Source: CAKUFA01 sp963618735
Lineage (GTDB): Bacteria; Bacillota; Clostridia; Christensenellales; Aristaeellaceae
Length of the DNA stretch: 64,000 bases
Reading direction: 5' to 3'
Assembly (NCBI GenBank): GCA_963618735.1
Contig: CAVEUM010000013.1
Location: 1-64,000 of the forward strand
The notes beneath the pieces are model-generated. The model was not told the DNA's origin and did no database searches. It saw only the letters and a program-made list of their open reading frames with translations. Of this stretch, positions 25,209-33,731 are shown one piece after another. Made by a program: the position numbers and the translations under genes. Every line of letters starts with the position of its first letter. Positions within the stretch are counted from its first letter, which is position 1.

Positions 25209-25532
25209 TTAGAAGATCACAACCAGCAGCATCTTGAAGCGTTCCTGGCCATACACGGCATGGGGATGACCAGCAGGCATCACGATGGATTCGCCTTCGT
25301 GGAGCTCGTAATCTACGCCATCAATGGTAACGCGGCCAGTGCCGTCCAGGCAGGTCACGAAAGCATCGCCGCCAGAGGCATGGGTGCTGATTTCCTCGCC
25401 CTTGTCAAAGGAGAACAGGGTCACGCTCACAGCGCGGTTCTGTGCCAGCGTCTTGCTGACCACCTGGCCATCCTGATAAGCGACCTGCTCTTTAAGCACA
25501 AGAATCTGAGACTTGTCAATGTTCTTCATCAT
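25209..25532 (-). CDS. Small cupin-domain protein
   Basis: 107 residues forming a single cupin barrel. The first motif (ISTHASGGDAFV) keeps one histidine, and the second (PAGHPHAVYG) has two, so a metal site is possible though incomplete. AAGGAGG lies 9 bases before the ATG. The gene is 25 bases downstream of the iron-sulfur protein gene and must be co-transcribed with it. Such cupin/ferredoxin/Crp-Fnr groups in anaerobes are usually tied to nitrosative or redox stress. The ligand is unknown. Confidence 0.85.
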   Translation of the reverse strand: MMKNIDKSQILVLKEQVAYQDGQVVSKTLAQNRAVSVTLFSFDKGEEISTHASGGDAFVTCLDGTGRVTIDGVDYELHEGESIVMPAGHPHAVYGQERFKMLLVVIF

Positions 25533-25557
25533 AGGAATTTTCCTCCTTATTTTCTCA

Positions 25558-26289
25558 TCAGCGGTCGAGGATCTCGCCGTTAATGGAAATTGTCACAACC
25601 TGCCAGGGAATAAACTTGCCGCTTGCCTGCAGCGCCTTCTTCGCCGCCATTTCGAGACCTCCGCAGCAGGGGACTTCCATGCGCACAACCGTTACGCTCT
25701 TAATATCATTCCTGCTGATGATTTCCGTGAGCTTCTCGCTATAGTCAACGGCGTCCAGCTTCGGGCAGCCGATGAGGGTGATTTTTCCCCGCATGAATTC
25801 CTGGTGCATGTTGGCGTAGGCGTAGGCCGTGCAGTCTGCCGCAATGAGCAGCTTGGCGCCAGCAAAATAGGGAGCATTTACAGGCACCAGCTTAATCTGG
25901 CAGGGCCACTGACCCAGCTGGGACGGCATCGGCGGCATCCCACCCATGGGCGGCATCGGCGGCACAGGCGCGTTTTCCGGATGCAGCTGACGCATCTGCT
26001 TGCCAGGGCAGCCATGGAAGACAGGAGCTTCCGCCTTCGCCTGCTGTTCCTTCCTGGCCTTGTTGGCCATCACAGCAGCCTCGTCATATGCTGCCGCCTC
26101 ACGCTCGGTGAAAGTAATGGCACCCGTGGGGCAGTTCGGGAGGCAATCCCCCATACCGTCACAATAATCATCACGGGTCAGCTTTGCCTTGCCGTTGACC
26201 ATTTCAATAGCGCTCTCATGGCAGGCGCGTGCGCAAGCGCCGCAACCATTGCACTTGTCCTCATCAATATGAATAATTCTGCGAATCAT
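25558..26289 (-). CDS. 4Fe-4S ferredoxin-domain protein
   Basis: 243 residues from the ATG at 26289, which has GGAGG upstream. The N-terminal 55 residues hold two 4Fe-4S cluster motifs: CNGCGACARAC near 13-23, then a second looser set (C.GMGDCLPNCP). A central proline/methionine-rich linker (PPMPPMGGMPPMP) follows. The C-terminal part has further cysteines (IGCPKLDA; VPCCGGLE), possibly an additional cluster or thiol site. It is probably a redox partner or sensor. Divergent from a Crp/Fnr regulator and followed by a cupin gene, as in nitrosative-stress clusters of anaerobes; hcp itself is not in view. Confidence 0.85.
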   Translation of the reverse strand: MIRRIIHIDEDKCNGCGACARACHESAIEMVNGKAKLTRDDYCDGMGDCLPNCPTGAITFTEREAAAYDEAAVMANKARKEQQAKAEAPVFHGCPGKQMRQLHPENAPVPPMPPMGGMPPMPSQLGQWPCQIKLVPVNAPYFAGAKLLIAADCTAYAYANMHQEFMRGKITLIGCPKLDAVDYSEKLTEIISRNDIKSVTVVRMEVPCCGGLEMAAKKALQASGKFIPWQVVTISINGEILDR

Positions 26290-26318
26290 GGTGGTTTCCT
26301 CCTTCAAATCCGTTCAGG

Positions 26319-26379
26319 GACATCGATGAATCAAATTCTTCCATGAAGAAAGAATCTCTGCCTCTTGATTCATCATGTC
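26319..26379. promoter_or_regulatory. Long inverted repeat in the ferredoxin/Crp divergent region
   Basis: Arms GACAT(C)GATGAATCAA (26319-26334) and TTGATTCATCATGTC (26365-26379) are complementary except for one bulged base and are 30 bases apart. Each arm carries a TTGATT that can serve as a -35 box reading outward. It is a likely shared operator or looping site for the Crp/Fnr regulator. Confidence 0.6.
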
Positions 26380-26393
26380 CAGTATAGTACAAT
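26365..26393 (+). promoter_or_regulatory. Promoter of the Crp/Fnr regulator
   Basis: TTGATT and TACAAT separated by 17 bp. The -35 box lies in the right arm of the inverted repeat. A second small inverted repeat, CGTTG/CAACG, follows near 26408-26423. Confidence 0.65.
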
Positions 26394-26437
26394 AAGCCTG
26401 AATCATCCGTTGTTTTAGCAACGAAAAGGAGACACCT

Positions 26438-27094
26438 ATGGAAAAAATCCTGTCCCCGCTTTTCGCAGGCATCCGTGACGATGACCTGCAGCAGATGCTT
26501 TCCTCCCCCTGCACCCGTCAGGCTGAGTACGCAAAGGGAGACATCATCCTCCACGCAGGGCAGACTGTTTGTGAAATCGGCATCGTGCTGGACGGTGCCG
26601 TGCGCATTGAAAGCATTGACCTTTGGGGAGATCGTTCCATTCTCAGCAGTGTCGCCAAAGGGCAGGTCTTTGCAGAAACCTACGCCCTGTGTCACGAACC
26701 CATGATGGTGGACGCCGTGGCCGCAGAGCAATGCAGGATCCTGTTCCTGCACGCAGACTGCCTGCAGCAGGCGCAAAAGGATCAGCGTCCCTGGGCAATG
26801 CAAATCATGAACAACATGCTTCGCGTATCCATGCAAAAGAATCTGACCCTGTCCACCCGCATTTTCTGCACCTCGGGCAAAACCATCCGCACGCGTTTGC
26901 TGACCTACCTGACCTACCAGTCCGTCAAGCATGGCAGCACCACGTTTCAGATTCCTTTTGACCGCCAGCAGTTGGCCGACTATCTGAACCTGGATCGCAG
27001 CGCCCTTTCCAAGGAACTGGGAAAAATGCGGGATGAAGGTCTCATTGAGTTTTACAAGAACTCGTTTAAGATTCAAAAGACGGAGAAACAGTAA
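26438..27094 (+). CDS. Crp/Fnr family transcriptional regulator
   Basis: 218 residues. The cyclic-nucleotide-binding-like beta roll spans about 25-125 (KGDIILHAGQ; IGIVLDGAVRI). A long dimer helix follows, then a winged helix-turn-helix near 168-205 (DRQQLADYLNLDRSALSKELGKM). The cNMP phosphate-binding signature is not conserved. Cysteines at about 25, 46, 84, 99 and 107 might bind a cluster or haem, but no Fnr-type N-terminal CxxCxxC is seen. It probably controls the divergent ferredoxin/cupin operon, in the manner of HcpR-type nitric-oxide responsive regulators; this role is inferred from context. Confidence 0.88.
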   Translation: MEKILSPLFAGIRDDDLQQMLSSPCTRQAEYAKGDIILHAGQTVCEIGIVLDGAVRIESIDLWGDRSILSSVAKGQVFAETYALCHEPMMVDAVAAEQCRILFLHADCLQQAQKDQRPWAMQIMNNMLRVSMQKNLTLSTRIFCTSGKTIRTRLLTYLTYQSVKHGSTTFQIPFDRQQLADYLNLDRSALSKELGKMRDEGLIEFYKNSFKIQKTEKQ

Positions 27095-27114
27095 GACGCA
27101 TTTCGTACAAAAAG

Positions 27115-27143
27115 AGGAGGCAGGATCGTCCCGCCTCCTTTTT
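27115..27143. terminator. Bidirectional terminator
   Basis: Stem AGGAGGC/GCCTCCT with an 11-base loop, T-run on the right and A-run on the left. It serves the Crp/Fnr gene and the convergent FMN-binding gene. Confidence 0.85.
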
Positions 27144-27156
27144 GCATGATAACGTA

Positions 27157-28062
27157 TCAGTCAACCAGGCTGTTCAGTGCATCTACAATCGCCGTACTGG
27201 TGGCCGTTGCATGGCTCAGGGCATCCACATCTTCGCCCAGGGTCAGCGGCAGCTTCTTGCCAACGAACTGCTGCAGGAATTCCGCATTGGTGCTCGTGCG
27301 CTTGCCCCAGAAGCCTTCACTGCCGGCATCCACCGTGATGGCGGTAATCACGTTATCCGCATCCAGGGTCACAGTGATTTTCACGTCGCTCTGGTAGCCC
27401 TTGGCTTCGACAGTCTTTTCAACAGGCTCAGTTTCCGCAGAGGCCGCGTTGGTTTCGGTAGCAGCAGCCTGCAGTTCTGCAATGGTGGCATCCTTTGCGG
27501 CGGATTCTTCCGTCAGAGTTGCTACCTGGTTGGTCAAATCCTGCACCTGGGTTTCCAGCGCTGCATTGGTCTCATTGGCTGCCGCGATGGTGGCGTCCTT
27601 TTCAGCAGACGCATCCGTCAGGGTCTTCTTCTCGGCTTCCAGCGCCGTCACCTGTTCCGTCAGGGTTGCCACCTGGGCTTCCAGCTCACCTGCCGTGGTC
27701 TGCGCCGTGTCGCGGGAGGTGGTCACGCCAGTGACTTCTTCCTTCAGGGCTGCTGTTTCCGCCGTCAAGGTATCAACCTGTGCCTGCAGTTCATCGGCAC
27801 GGTTAGTGGCTTCCTCCAAACTGGTGGTAGCTTCCTTCAGCTGGTTTTCCACCTCAGTCAGTTCAGCCTGAAGGGTCTCCTTTTCAGCAGAGGTCGTTTC
27901 CCAGCTGGTGCGGCTCGTGGCCAGTTCGTCGTTCAGCGAGGCAATCTGTGCATTCAGTGAGCTTCTTTGCGTGGCCATCACAACTGCAAGCACCACAGCC
28001 ACCAGGAGCACGGCACATAGCAAAATCAGGTTAACGTTCTTGGTCTTCTTGGCTTCGCTCAT
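27157..28062 (-). CDS. Membrane-anchored coiled-coil protein with C-terminal FMN-binding domain
   Basis: 301 residues from the ATG at 28062 with GGGAGGG upstream. One membrane helix near 9-30, then about 180 residues of heptad-rich coiled coil (repeating A, T, E, L, Q). The C-terminal 80 residues match an FMN-binding domain: VKITVTLDADNVITAI, then DALSHATATST. The normal flavinylation motif is (S/T)GA(T/S); here the glycine is histidine, so covalent FMN attachment is uncertain. The domain should be extracellular. It lies 58 bases downstream of a second membrane coiled-coil gene, probably in one operon. Confidence 0.8.
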   Translation of the reverse strand: MSEAKKTKNVNLILLCAVLLVAVVLAVVMATQRSSLNAQIASLNDELATSRTSWETTSAEKETLQAELTEVENQLKEATTSLEEATNRADELQAQVDTLTAETAALKEEVTGVTTSRDTAQTTAGELEAQVATLTEQVTALEAEKKTLTDASAEKDATIAAANETNAALETQVQDLTNQVATLTEESAAKDATIAELQAAATETNAASAETEPVEKTVEAKGYQSDVKITVTLDADNVITAITVDAGSEGFWGKRTSTNAEFLQQFVGKKLPLTLGEDVDALSHATATSTAIVDALNSLVD

Positions 28063-28120
28063 GAGAAAGTCCCTCCCGTATGTTTTTTTCTCTCTATCAT
28101 CACGCAAATGCGTGGATGCC

Positions 28121-28564
28121 TTATGGATGGAGCTGTTCCGTCAGCTCCTGCACCTGCTGGTGCAATGCGTCAACCTCTGCCTGAAGGGTTTCCACCTGCT
28201 GCAGCGCTTCCGCTTCTTCCGCCTTAGCGGTCTCCAGCTCCGCTTCCAGGGTTTCTTTTTCTTCCCGCAAGGCCTTCCGCTGTGCTTTCAGGTCGGTAAC
28301 GGTTGCCTGCGCGGCTTCCGCCTGAGGGGTCACCGCTTCCAGCTCTGCCTTCGTTGCGGGAAGTTTCTCCACCACCTGATCGTATTCATACTGCTGTTTT
28401 CTTTCTCGCTGATGGCTAGTTTCCACACTGCGCGTCAAATCCTCCACCTGGTATTCCAGAGAAACACGCTCCACCGCGCAAAAAGCAACGACAGCACACA
28501 CCGCCAGCATGATGATCGTAAACATCAGCCGAAACCATCCCGGCAAGCCCGAGGAATGTCGCAT
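28121..28564 (-). CDS. Membrane-anchored coiled-coil protein
   Basis: 147 residues from the ATG at 28564, with GGGAGG 11 bases before it. A single membrane helix (LMFTIIMLAVCAVVAFCAV, about 13-31) is followed by a continuous charged coiled coil to the end, rich in E, A, Q and L. There are no catalytic motifs. The size and topology recall DivIC/FtsL-like or SlyB-like spacer proteins, but I see no family-specific signature. It is probably an oligomerising partner of the FMN-binding coiled-coil protein encoded just downstream. Confidence 0.7.
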   Translation of the reverse strand: MRHSSGLPGWFRLMFTIIMLAVCAVVAFCAVERVSLEYQVEDLTRSVETSHQRERKQQYEYDQVVEKLPATKAELEAVTPQAEAAQATVTDLKAQRKALREEKETLEAELETAKAEEAEALQQVETLQAEVDALHQQVQELTEQLHP

Positions 28565-28671
28565 CAGGTAAAAAACCTCCCACTTTGAGTCTATGGTCAT
28601 TGTATCATACAATCGTGAAATTGAAAAGAAGTCATGGTGAAAATTTCGCACTTTTCACCAAACAGTACATG

Positions 28672-28702
28672 AAAAAAACCCTGCCCACGATGGATGGGCA
28701 AG
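28672..28702 (-). terminator. Terminator of uvrA
   Basis: Stem CCCTTGCCCA/TGGGCAGGG (minus strand) followed by TTTTTTT. Confidence 0.9.
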
Positions 28703-28726
28703 GGAATACGGAATGCTCCGACTTTT

Positions 28727-31561
28727 TTATTTTCTTTCCAGCATAGGCTTCAAATATTCGCCGGTATAGGAGGACGGACAGGCGGCCACCTGCTCGGGCG
28801 TTCCTGTGCACACAATGGTTCCGCCGCCATCGCCGCCCTCAGGGCCAAGGTCAATCAGGTAATCTGCTACCTTGATGACATCCAGGTTATGTTCAATGAC
28901 CATGACAGTGTTTCCCGCATCCGTCAAACGTTGGAGCACGTGAATCAATCGATCCACATCCGCCATGTGCAGACCTGTCGTAGGCTCATCCAGCAGATAA
29001 ATCGTTTTGCCCGTAGCGTGCCTGCTCAGTTCCGTTGCCAGCTTCACACGCTGCGCCTCACCGCCGGAAAGCGTGGTGGATGCCTGTCCCAGCTTCATGT
29101 AGCCCAGGCCTACATCGTAAAGCGTTTCCAGCTTGCGCAGGATGCTCGGATGATTTTCAAAGAAGTGCATGGCTTCCTCCACATTCATATCCAGCACTTC
29201 GTAAATGTTTTTACCCTTGTAGGTGACCTCCAGGGTCTCCCGATTGTAGCGCTTGCCCTTGCACACCTCGCAGGGCACGAAAATATCCGGCAGAAAGTGC
29301 ATTTCAATTTTCAGCAGGCCGTCACCGCTGCAGGCCTCACACCGTCCGCCCTTCACATTGAAGGAGAATCGATTCTCTTTGTAGCCCCTCGCCTTCGCTT
29401 CCGGGCTTTGGGCAAAGATTTTGCGAATCATGTCAAACAGACCCGTGTACGTGGCGGGATTGCTTCTCGGCGTGCGGCCAATGGGGCTTTGGTCAATCAT
29501 GATGATCTTGTCCAGCTGCTCTACGCCCTCCATGGCACGGAACTTACCAGGCCTAGTTTTGGCGCGATTCAGCACGCGAGCCAGATGCTTGTAGAGAATC
29601 TCATTCACCAAGCTGCTCTTGCCTGAGCCGCTGACGCCTGTCACACAGCAAAGCACACCCAGAGGGATATTCACATCGATGTTCTTCAGGTTGTGTTCCT
29701 GCGCGCCGAGGATTTTCAGCCAACCCGTGGGATTTCGGCGTTCTGTAGGCACAGGGATGCGTTTCTTTCCCGAAAGGTATTGCCCTGTTAGGCTTTCGGG
29801 GCACGCCTTAATGTCTTCCACCGTGCCTTCTGCCACAATGTTGCCGCCGTGGATGCCTGCACCGGGACCCACATCCACAATCCAGTCCGCCGCGTACATG
29901 GTGTCTTCATCATGCTCAACGACAATCAGCGTGTTGCCCAAATCGCGCATCCGCTTCATGGTGTTGATGAGCTTCTGGTTATCGCGCTGATGCAGACCGA
30001 TGGACGGTTCATCCAGCACATACATCACGCCCATCAGGGCAGAACCAATCTGCGTTGCCAGGCGAATTCGCTGTGCTTCACCGCCGGAAAGCGTCCCTGC
30101 CGCACGTCCAAGGGTCAGATAGCCAAGTCCCACATCAATGAGGAAGCCCAGACGATCGTCAATCTCCTTCAGAATCTGTGCCGCAATCATGGATTCCTTT
30201 TCTGTCAGTGTCAGGCTCTGAAAAAATGCTCGTGCCTGTGCGATGGGCAGTGCGGATACCTCCGCCAGATTTTTGCCGTTCACCGTCACTGCCAGTGCCT
30301 CAGGCTTCAGGCGGCGTCCATGGCAGGCGGGACATTCTTCCTCGGCCATGTATTCCTCATAGGCCTGCTTCATGCTGTCTGACGTTGTTTCCCGATAGCG
30401 GCGCTCCATCGTGGGGATTACCCCTTCAAAGGCCGTCGAATACGAGGCTGTGCCATTAGCGCCCTCGTAGTGAATCGTGATCTTTTCCTTGCCTGTGCCA
30501 TAGAGGATCGCGTTCCATGCCGCCTTGGGAAAATCCTTCACGGGCGTATCCATGGTAAAACCGTACTTTTCGCCCATCGCCGCGAAGTACTGTGCCGCAA
30601 TGCCGTTGTCATCCCCAGTATTGAATCCCATGGCATTCAGCGCACCCTGGCGGAGGCTCTTCTCCTTGTCAGGAAAGATCACCTCCGTGCTGATTTTCAT
30701 CTGCGTGCCCAGACCCGAACACTCAGGGCAGGCGCCAAAGGGGCTGTTGAAGGAAAACATTCTGGGCGCCAGTTCCTCAATGGAAACGCCGCAGTCAGGA
30801 CAGGCATAGTTCATGGAGCAAAGGAGCTCACCCCGATCGAACATGTCGAAAATGACCAGACCTGCAGACTGCGCCGTTGCCGTTTCAATGGAGTCCGTCA
30901 ACCGCTGACGCATTTCCTTTCCGGGGCGGACAATCAGGCGATCCACCACCAGCTCAATGGAGTGCTTCTTCTTTTTATCCAGATCAGGGGTGTCGTCCAA
31001 CTCGTACATGGTGCCATCAATTCGCACACGAACGAAGCCGCTCTTCCTCGCCTTTTCCAGCACTGCCGCGTGCTCGCCTTTTTTCGCACGAATGACCGGA
31101 GACAGCACCTGCAGCCGTGTTCCTTCCGGATACTGCAGCACCGTATCCACCATCTGATCCACGGTTTGCTGCTTGATTTCCTTGCCGCACACAGGGCAAT
31201 GCGGAATGCCAATCCGTGCCCAAAGCAAGCGCAGGTAGTCATGGATCTCCGTCACCGTGCCGACCGTCGAACGGGGATTGCGGCTGGTGGTCTTCTGGTC
31301 GATAGAGATGGCAGGGCTCAGCCCCTCAATGGCGTCCACATCCGGCTTTTCCATCTGTCCAAGAAACTGACGGGCATAGCTGGAAAGAGACTCCACATAC
31401 CGTCGCTGACCCTCCGCATAAATCGTATCAAAGGCCAGACTGCTCTTGCCTGATCCTGATAGTCCTGTGAAGACAACCAGCTTATTCCGCGGCACGGTCA
31501 GACTTACGTTTTTCAGGTTGTGCTCCCGCGCGCCTCGAATAATCAGTGCGTCATTGGTCAT
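28727..31561 (-). CDS. uvrA: Excinuclease ABC subunit A
   Basis: 944 residues, the normal UvrA length. Two ABC ATPase modules: Walker A GLSGSGKSS near 32 and GVSGSGKSS near 642, signatures LSGGEAQR in both halves. Zinc modules are visible as CPVCGKEI near 120, a CPDC/CPEC pair near 255-280, and CEACSGDG near 740. It recognises bulky DNA lesions with UvrB in nucleotide excision repair. It starts 16 bases after the DUF362 stop, so some read-through is likely. No GAAC-type SOS box is seen directly upstream, because the region is coding. Confidence 0.98.
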   Translation of the reverse strand: MTNDALIIRGAREHNLKNVSLTVPRNKLVVFTGLSGSGKSSLAFDTIYAEGQRRYVESLSSYARQFLGQMEKPDVDAIEGLSPAISIDQKTTSRNPRSTVGTVTEIHDYLRLLWARIGIPHCPVCGKEIKQQTVDQMVDTVLQYPEGTRLQVLSPVIRAKKGEHAAVLEKARKSGFVRVRIDGTMYELDDTPDLDKKKKHSIELVVDRLIVRPGKEMRQRLTDSIETATAQSAGLVIFDMFDRGELLCSMNYACPDCGVSIEELAPRMFSFNSPFGACPECSGLGTQMKISTEVIFPDKEKSLRQGALNAMGFNTGDDNGIAAQYFAAMGEKYGFTMDTPVKDFPKAAWNAILYGTGKEKITIHYEGANGTASYSTAFEGVIPTMERRYRETTSDSMKQAYEEYMAEEECPACHGRRLKPEALAVTVNGKNLAEVSALPIAQARAFFQSLTLTEKESMIAAQILKEIDDRLGFLIDVGLGYLTLGRAAGTLSGGEAQRIRLATQIGSALMGVMYVLDEPSIGLHQRDNQKLINTMKRMRDLGNTLIVVEHDEDTMYAADWIVDVGPGAGIHGGNIVAEGTVEDIKACPESLTGQYLSGKKRIPVPTERRNPTGWLKILGAQEHNLKNIDVNIPLGVLCCVTGVSGSGKSSLVNEILYKHLARVLNRAKTRPGKFRAMEGVEQLDKIIMIDQSPIGRTPRSNPATYTGLFDMIRKIFAQSPEAKARGYKENRFSFNVKGGRCEACSGDGLLKIEMHFLPDIFVPCEVCKGKRYNRETLEVTYKGKNIYEVLDMNVEEAMHFFENHPSILRKLETLYDVGLGYMKLGQASTTLSGGEAQRVKLATELSRHATGKTIYLLDEPTTGLHMADVDRLIHVLQRLTDAGNTVMVIEHNLDVIKVADYLIDLGPEGGDGGGTIVCTGTPEQVAACPSSYTGEYLKPMLERK

Positions 31562-31577
31562 ACATGTACCTCGAATT

Positions 31578-32684
31578 TTACTTAATGGTAATCAGCTCGT
31601 ACTCCCGCGTACCAAGGCCAATCTTTTCGCCATGGGAAAGCTGCATCCGCCAGTTGGTATCGGGGTAGCTGTTATGGAAATGATCCTCATCCAGATGCGG
31701 CATCTCGCTAAGGCGGGAACCGGGAATCGGCTCCTGCTTCAGGCATGCGTCCGCACAGGCCTGATCCAGTGCCACAGGATCAAAGCTGGCAAACATGCCG
31801 ATGTCAGGCAGAATGGGCAAATCGTTCTCCGCGTGACAGTCGCAGCAGGGGCTGATGTCCATCACCAGAGAAATGTGGAACTGCGGGCGATCCTGCACCA
31901 CAGCCAGAGCGTATTCCGCCATTTTGCAGCACAGCTGCTCGTTGGTTGTATCCTCGCCGGCATGGGTAGCATCCTTGGGGCAAACGCCGATGCAGCGTCC
32001 GCAGCCCACGCACTTATTATGGTCAATGGATGCCTTATGGTTTTCAATGGTGATAGCGCTATGGGCGCAAATCTTCTGGCAGCGGCCGCAGCCTACGCAC
32101 CGATCCTGGTTCACTTCGGCTTTGCCTGCAGAGTGTTGCTCCATTTTGCCGGCACGGGAGCCGCAGCCCATGCCGATGTTCTTGATGGTTCCGCCAAAAC
32201 CCGTGCTCTCATGACCCTTGAAGTGGGTCAGGCTCACAAAAACGTCCGCATCCATAATCGCGCGGCCAATCTTGGCTTCCTTCACATACTCGCCTTTGAC
32301 AGGAACAAGAGTCTCATCTGTACCCTTCAGTCCGTCCGCAATCAGTACATGGCAGCCCGTGTTGTACGGATTGAATCCATTCTGGTAAGCCGTTTCGATG
32401 TGATCCAGTGCGTTCTTGCGGCTGCCGACATACAGGGTGTTGCAGTCCGTCAGGAAGGGGCGGCCGCCAAGCTTCTTGATGTGATCCGCCACTACGCGCG
32501 CGTAGTTCGGGCGAAGAAACGCCAGGTTTCCCATTTCGCCAAAGTGGATTTTGATGGCCACAAATTTATCCCGGAAATCGATATCGCCAATGCCTGCGCG
32601 GGTCATCAGCTTATCCAGCTTGTCCAGCAAGGATGTTGTGTTGTGTGTTCGCAAATCAGTGAAATAAACCTTTGATGCGCTCAT
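31578..32684 (-). CDS. DUF362 family protein with two 4Fe-4S clusters
   Basis: 368 residues from the ATG at 32684 (GGAGG 7 bases upstream). An N-terminal DUF362 domain (KIHFGEMGN; THFKGHESTGFGGTIKNIGMG) spans about 1-185. Two 4Fe-4S motifs follow (CVGCGRCQKIC near 194, CVGCGRCIGVCP near 223). DUF362 resumes after the clusters with CCDCHAENDLP and FDPVALDQACADAC. This arrangement is common in anaerobes and is thought to be a cytoplasmic redox or cluster protein; the reaction is unknown. It has its own promoter and precedes uvrA closely. Confidence 0.9.
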   Translation of the reverse strand: MSASKVYFTDLRTHNTTSLLDKLDKLMTRAGIGDIDFRDKFVAIKIHFGEMGNLAFLRPNYARVVADHIKKLGGRPFLTDCNTLYVGSRKNALDHIETAYQNGFNPYNTGCHVLIADGLKGTDETLVPVKGEYVKEAKIGRAIMDADVFVSLTHFKGHESTGFGGTIKNIGMGCGSRAGKMEQHSAGKAEVNQDRCVGCGRCQKICAHSAITIENHKASIDHNKCVGCGRCIGVCPKDATHAGEDTTNEQLCCKMAEYALAVVQDRPQFHISLVMDISPCCDCHAENDLPILPDIGMFASFDPVALDQACADACLKQEPIPGSRLSEMPHLDEDHFHNSYPDTNWRMQLSHGEKIGLGTREYELITIK

Positions 32685-32716
32685 GATGTTACCTCCTGCC
32701 TTGATGTTCCGGAAAT

Positions 32717-32744
32717 AGTTTATCACATCTTTTTCGCTTGTCAA
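32717..32744 (-). promoter_or_regulatory. Promoter of the DUF362 gene
   Basis: On the minus strand TTGACA and TAAACT separated by 16 bp, 33 bases before the ATG. Confidence 0.65.
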
Positions 32745-32802
32745 CGGGAACACGAACAGGAGTACGCGGCGAACATCCTTCCTTCCGAAGATTTTTCACA
32801 AC

Positions 32803-32829
32803 AAAAATCCCCCTGCTGTATACAGGAGG
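32803..32829 (-). terminator. Terminator of the YitT gene
   Basis: On the minus strand stem CCTCCTG/CAGGGGG with a short loop, followed by ATTTTTG. Confidence 0.8.
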
Positions 32830-32846
32830 ATCAACACATCAGGCAC

Positions 32847-33476
32847 TTACTCCATGGCATCTGCCATCTCATCATGCTTTTTCATGCCGTGAATTTTTCC
32901 AATGATAAAGGAAGAAAGGGTGACCGTCACCAGCGAGCAGGCGATTTTCCGCCACGGGATATAGCTCAGGGACAGGGTCAAAACGATTACATCCGTGAAA
33001 AGATACGCACGGTCAACAGGCCAACGGAGCTTTTTAGCAATCACCAGCGCCAGAGCATCATCACCGCCGGAGGCGCCGCCAGCCCGCACCACCAGTCCCA
33101 CACCTACGCCCACAAACAAAGCACCTACTACGGCCGCCAGCAGAGGAAGATGGGCCATGGACGGCAGGATGGGGCCAATATTTTCCCACAGCGCGTAGGT
33201 CAGTGAAAATCCTCCTGTAGCAACCAGCGCACAGCGAAGGAAACTTTTCCCCAGGTATTTCACACCCAGTGCATAGCAAATGATGTCCAATACCGCTTCG
33301 GTGATGGATGGTGAAATGCCAGTCCAATGCTGTACCAAAAGCGTCATACCCAACACACCGCCCTCGGTAATGCTGCACCGATTGTGCACATTATACAGCC
33401 CAAAGGTCAGGATGGCTGAGCCCAGCAGAAGCATTCCATACCTTTTCCATTCTCGCCGAAGATGATCCAGAAGCAT
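32847..33476 (-). CDS. YitT family membrane protein
   Basis: 209 residues from the ATG at 33476 with AGGAGGG just before it. Five to six membrane helices of the YitT/DUF161 family: LTFGLYNVHNR near 23, GGVLGMTLLV near 40, and the glycine-rich VRAGGASGGDDALAL near 132, the most conserved loop. The usual C-terminal DUF2179 domain is absent, making this a short form. The transported substrate, if any, is not known. It is monocistronic and divergent from the AraC-type regulator. Confidence 0.88.
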   Translation of the reverse strand: MLLDHLRREWKRYGMLLLGSAILTFGLYNVHNRCSITEGGVLGMTLLVQHWTGISPSITEAVLDIICYALGVKYLGKSFLRCALVATGGFSLTYALWENIGPILPSMAHLPLLAAVVGALFVGVGVGLVVRAGGASGGDDALALVIAKKLRWPVDRAYLFTDVIVLTLSLSYIPWRKIACSLVTVTLSSFIIGKIHGMKKHDEMADAME

Positions 33477-33505
33477 TCTAACCCTCCTAAACAGTTGCAC
33501 TTTTC

Positions 33506-33533
33506 ATCATACCTCTTTCTGCAGAACTGTCAA
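33506..33533 (-). promoter_or_regulatory. Promoter of the YitT gene
   Basis: On the minus strand TTGACA and TATGAT separated by 16 bp, about 30 bases before the start codon. Confidence 0.7.
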
Positions 33534-33627
33534 GCCATGTTGTTCTTTCTCCTTCATGATTTTTCAACAAACAAGCACTCCGTCTGTGTGTTTTTCTGCT
33601 GTAAAGCAACTTTTTTTCGTCCTGCTC

Positions 33628-33656
33628 TTTTCAAACGGTCAAAAAAACGGTACAAT
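33628..33656 (+). promoter_or_regulatory. Candidate promoter of the AraC-type regulator
   Basis: TTTTCA and TACAAT separated by 17 bp. The leader to 33732 has a possible ATGGGAA/TTCCCAT pairing (near 33666-33709). Confidence 0.45.
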
Positions 33657-33731
33657 AGACTTGATGATGGGAAGATCGTCTGCTTTTGTGATACGAACGT
33701 TTTCCCATGTGTACCAAGGAGGAACGATTGC

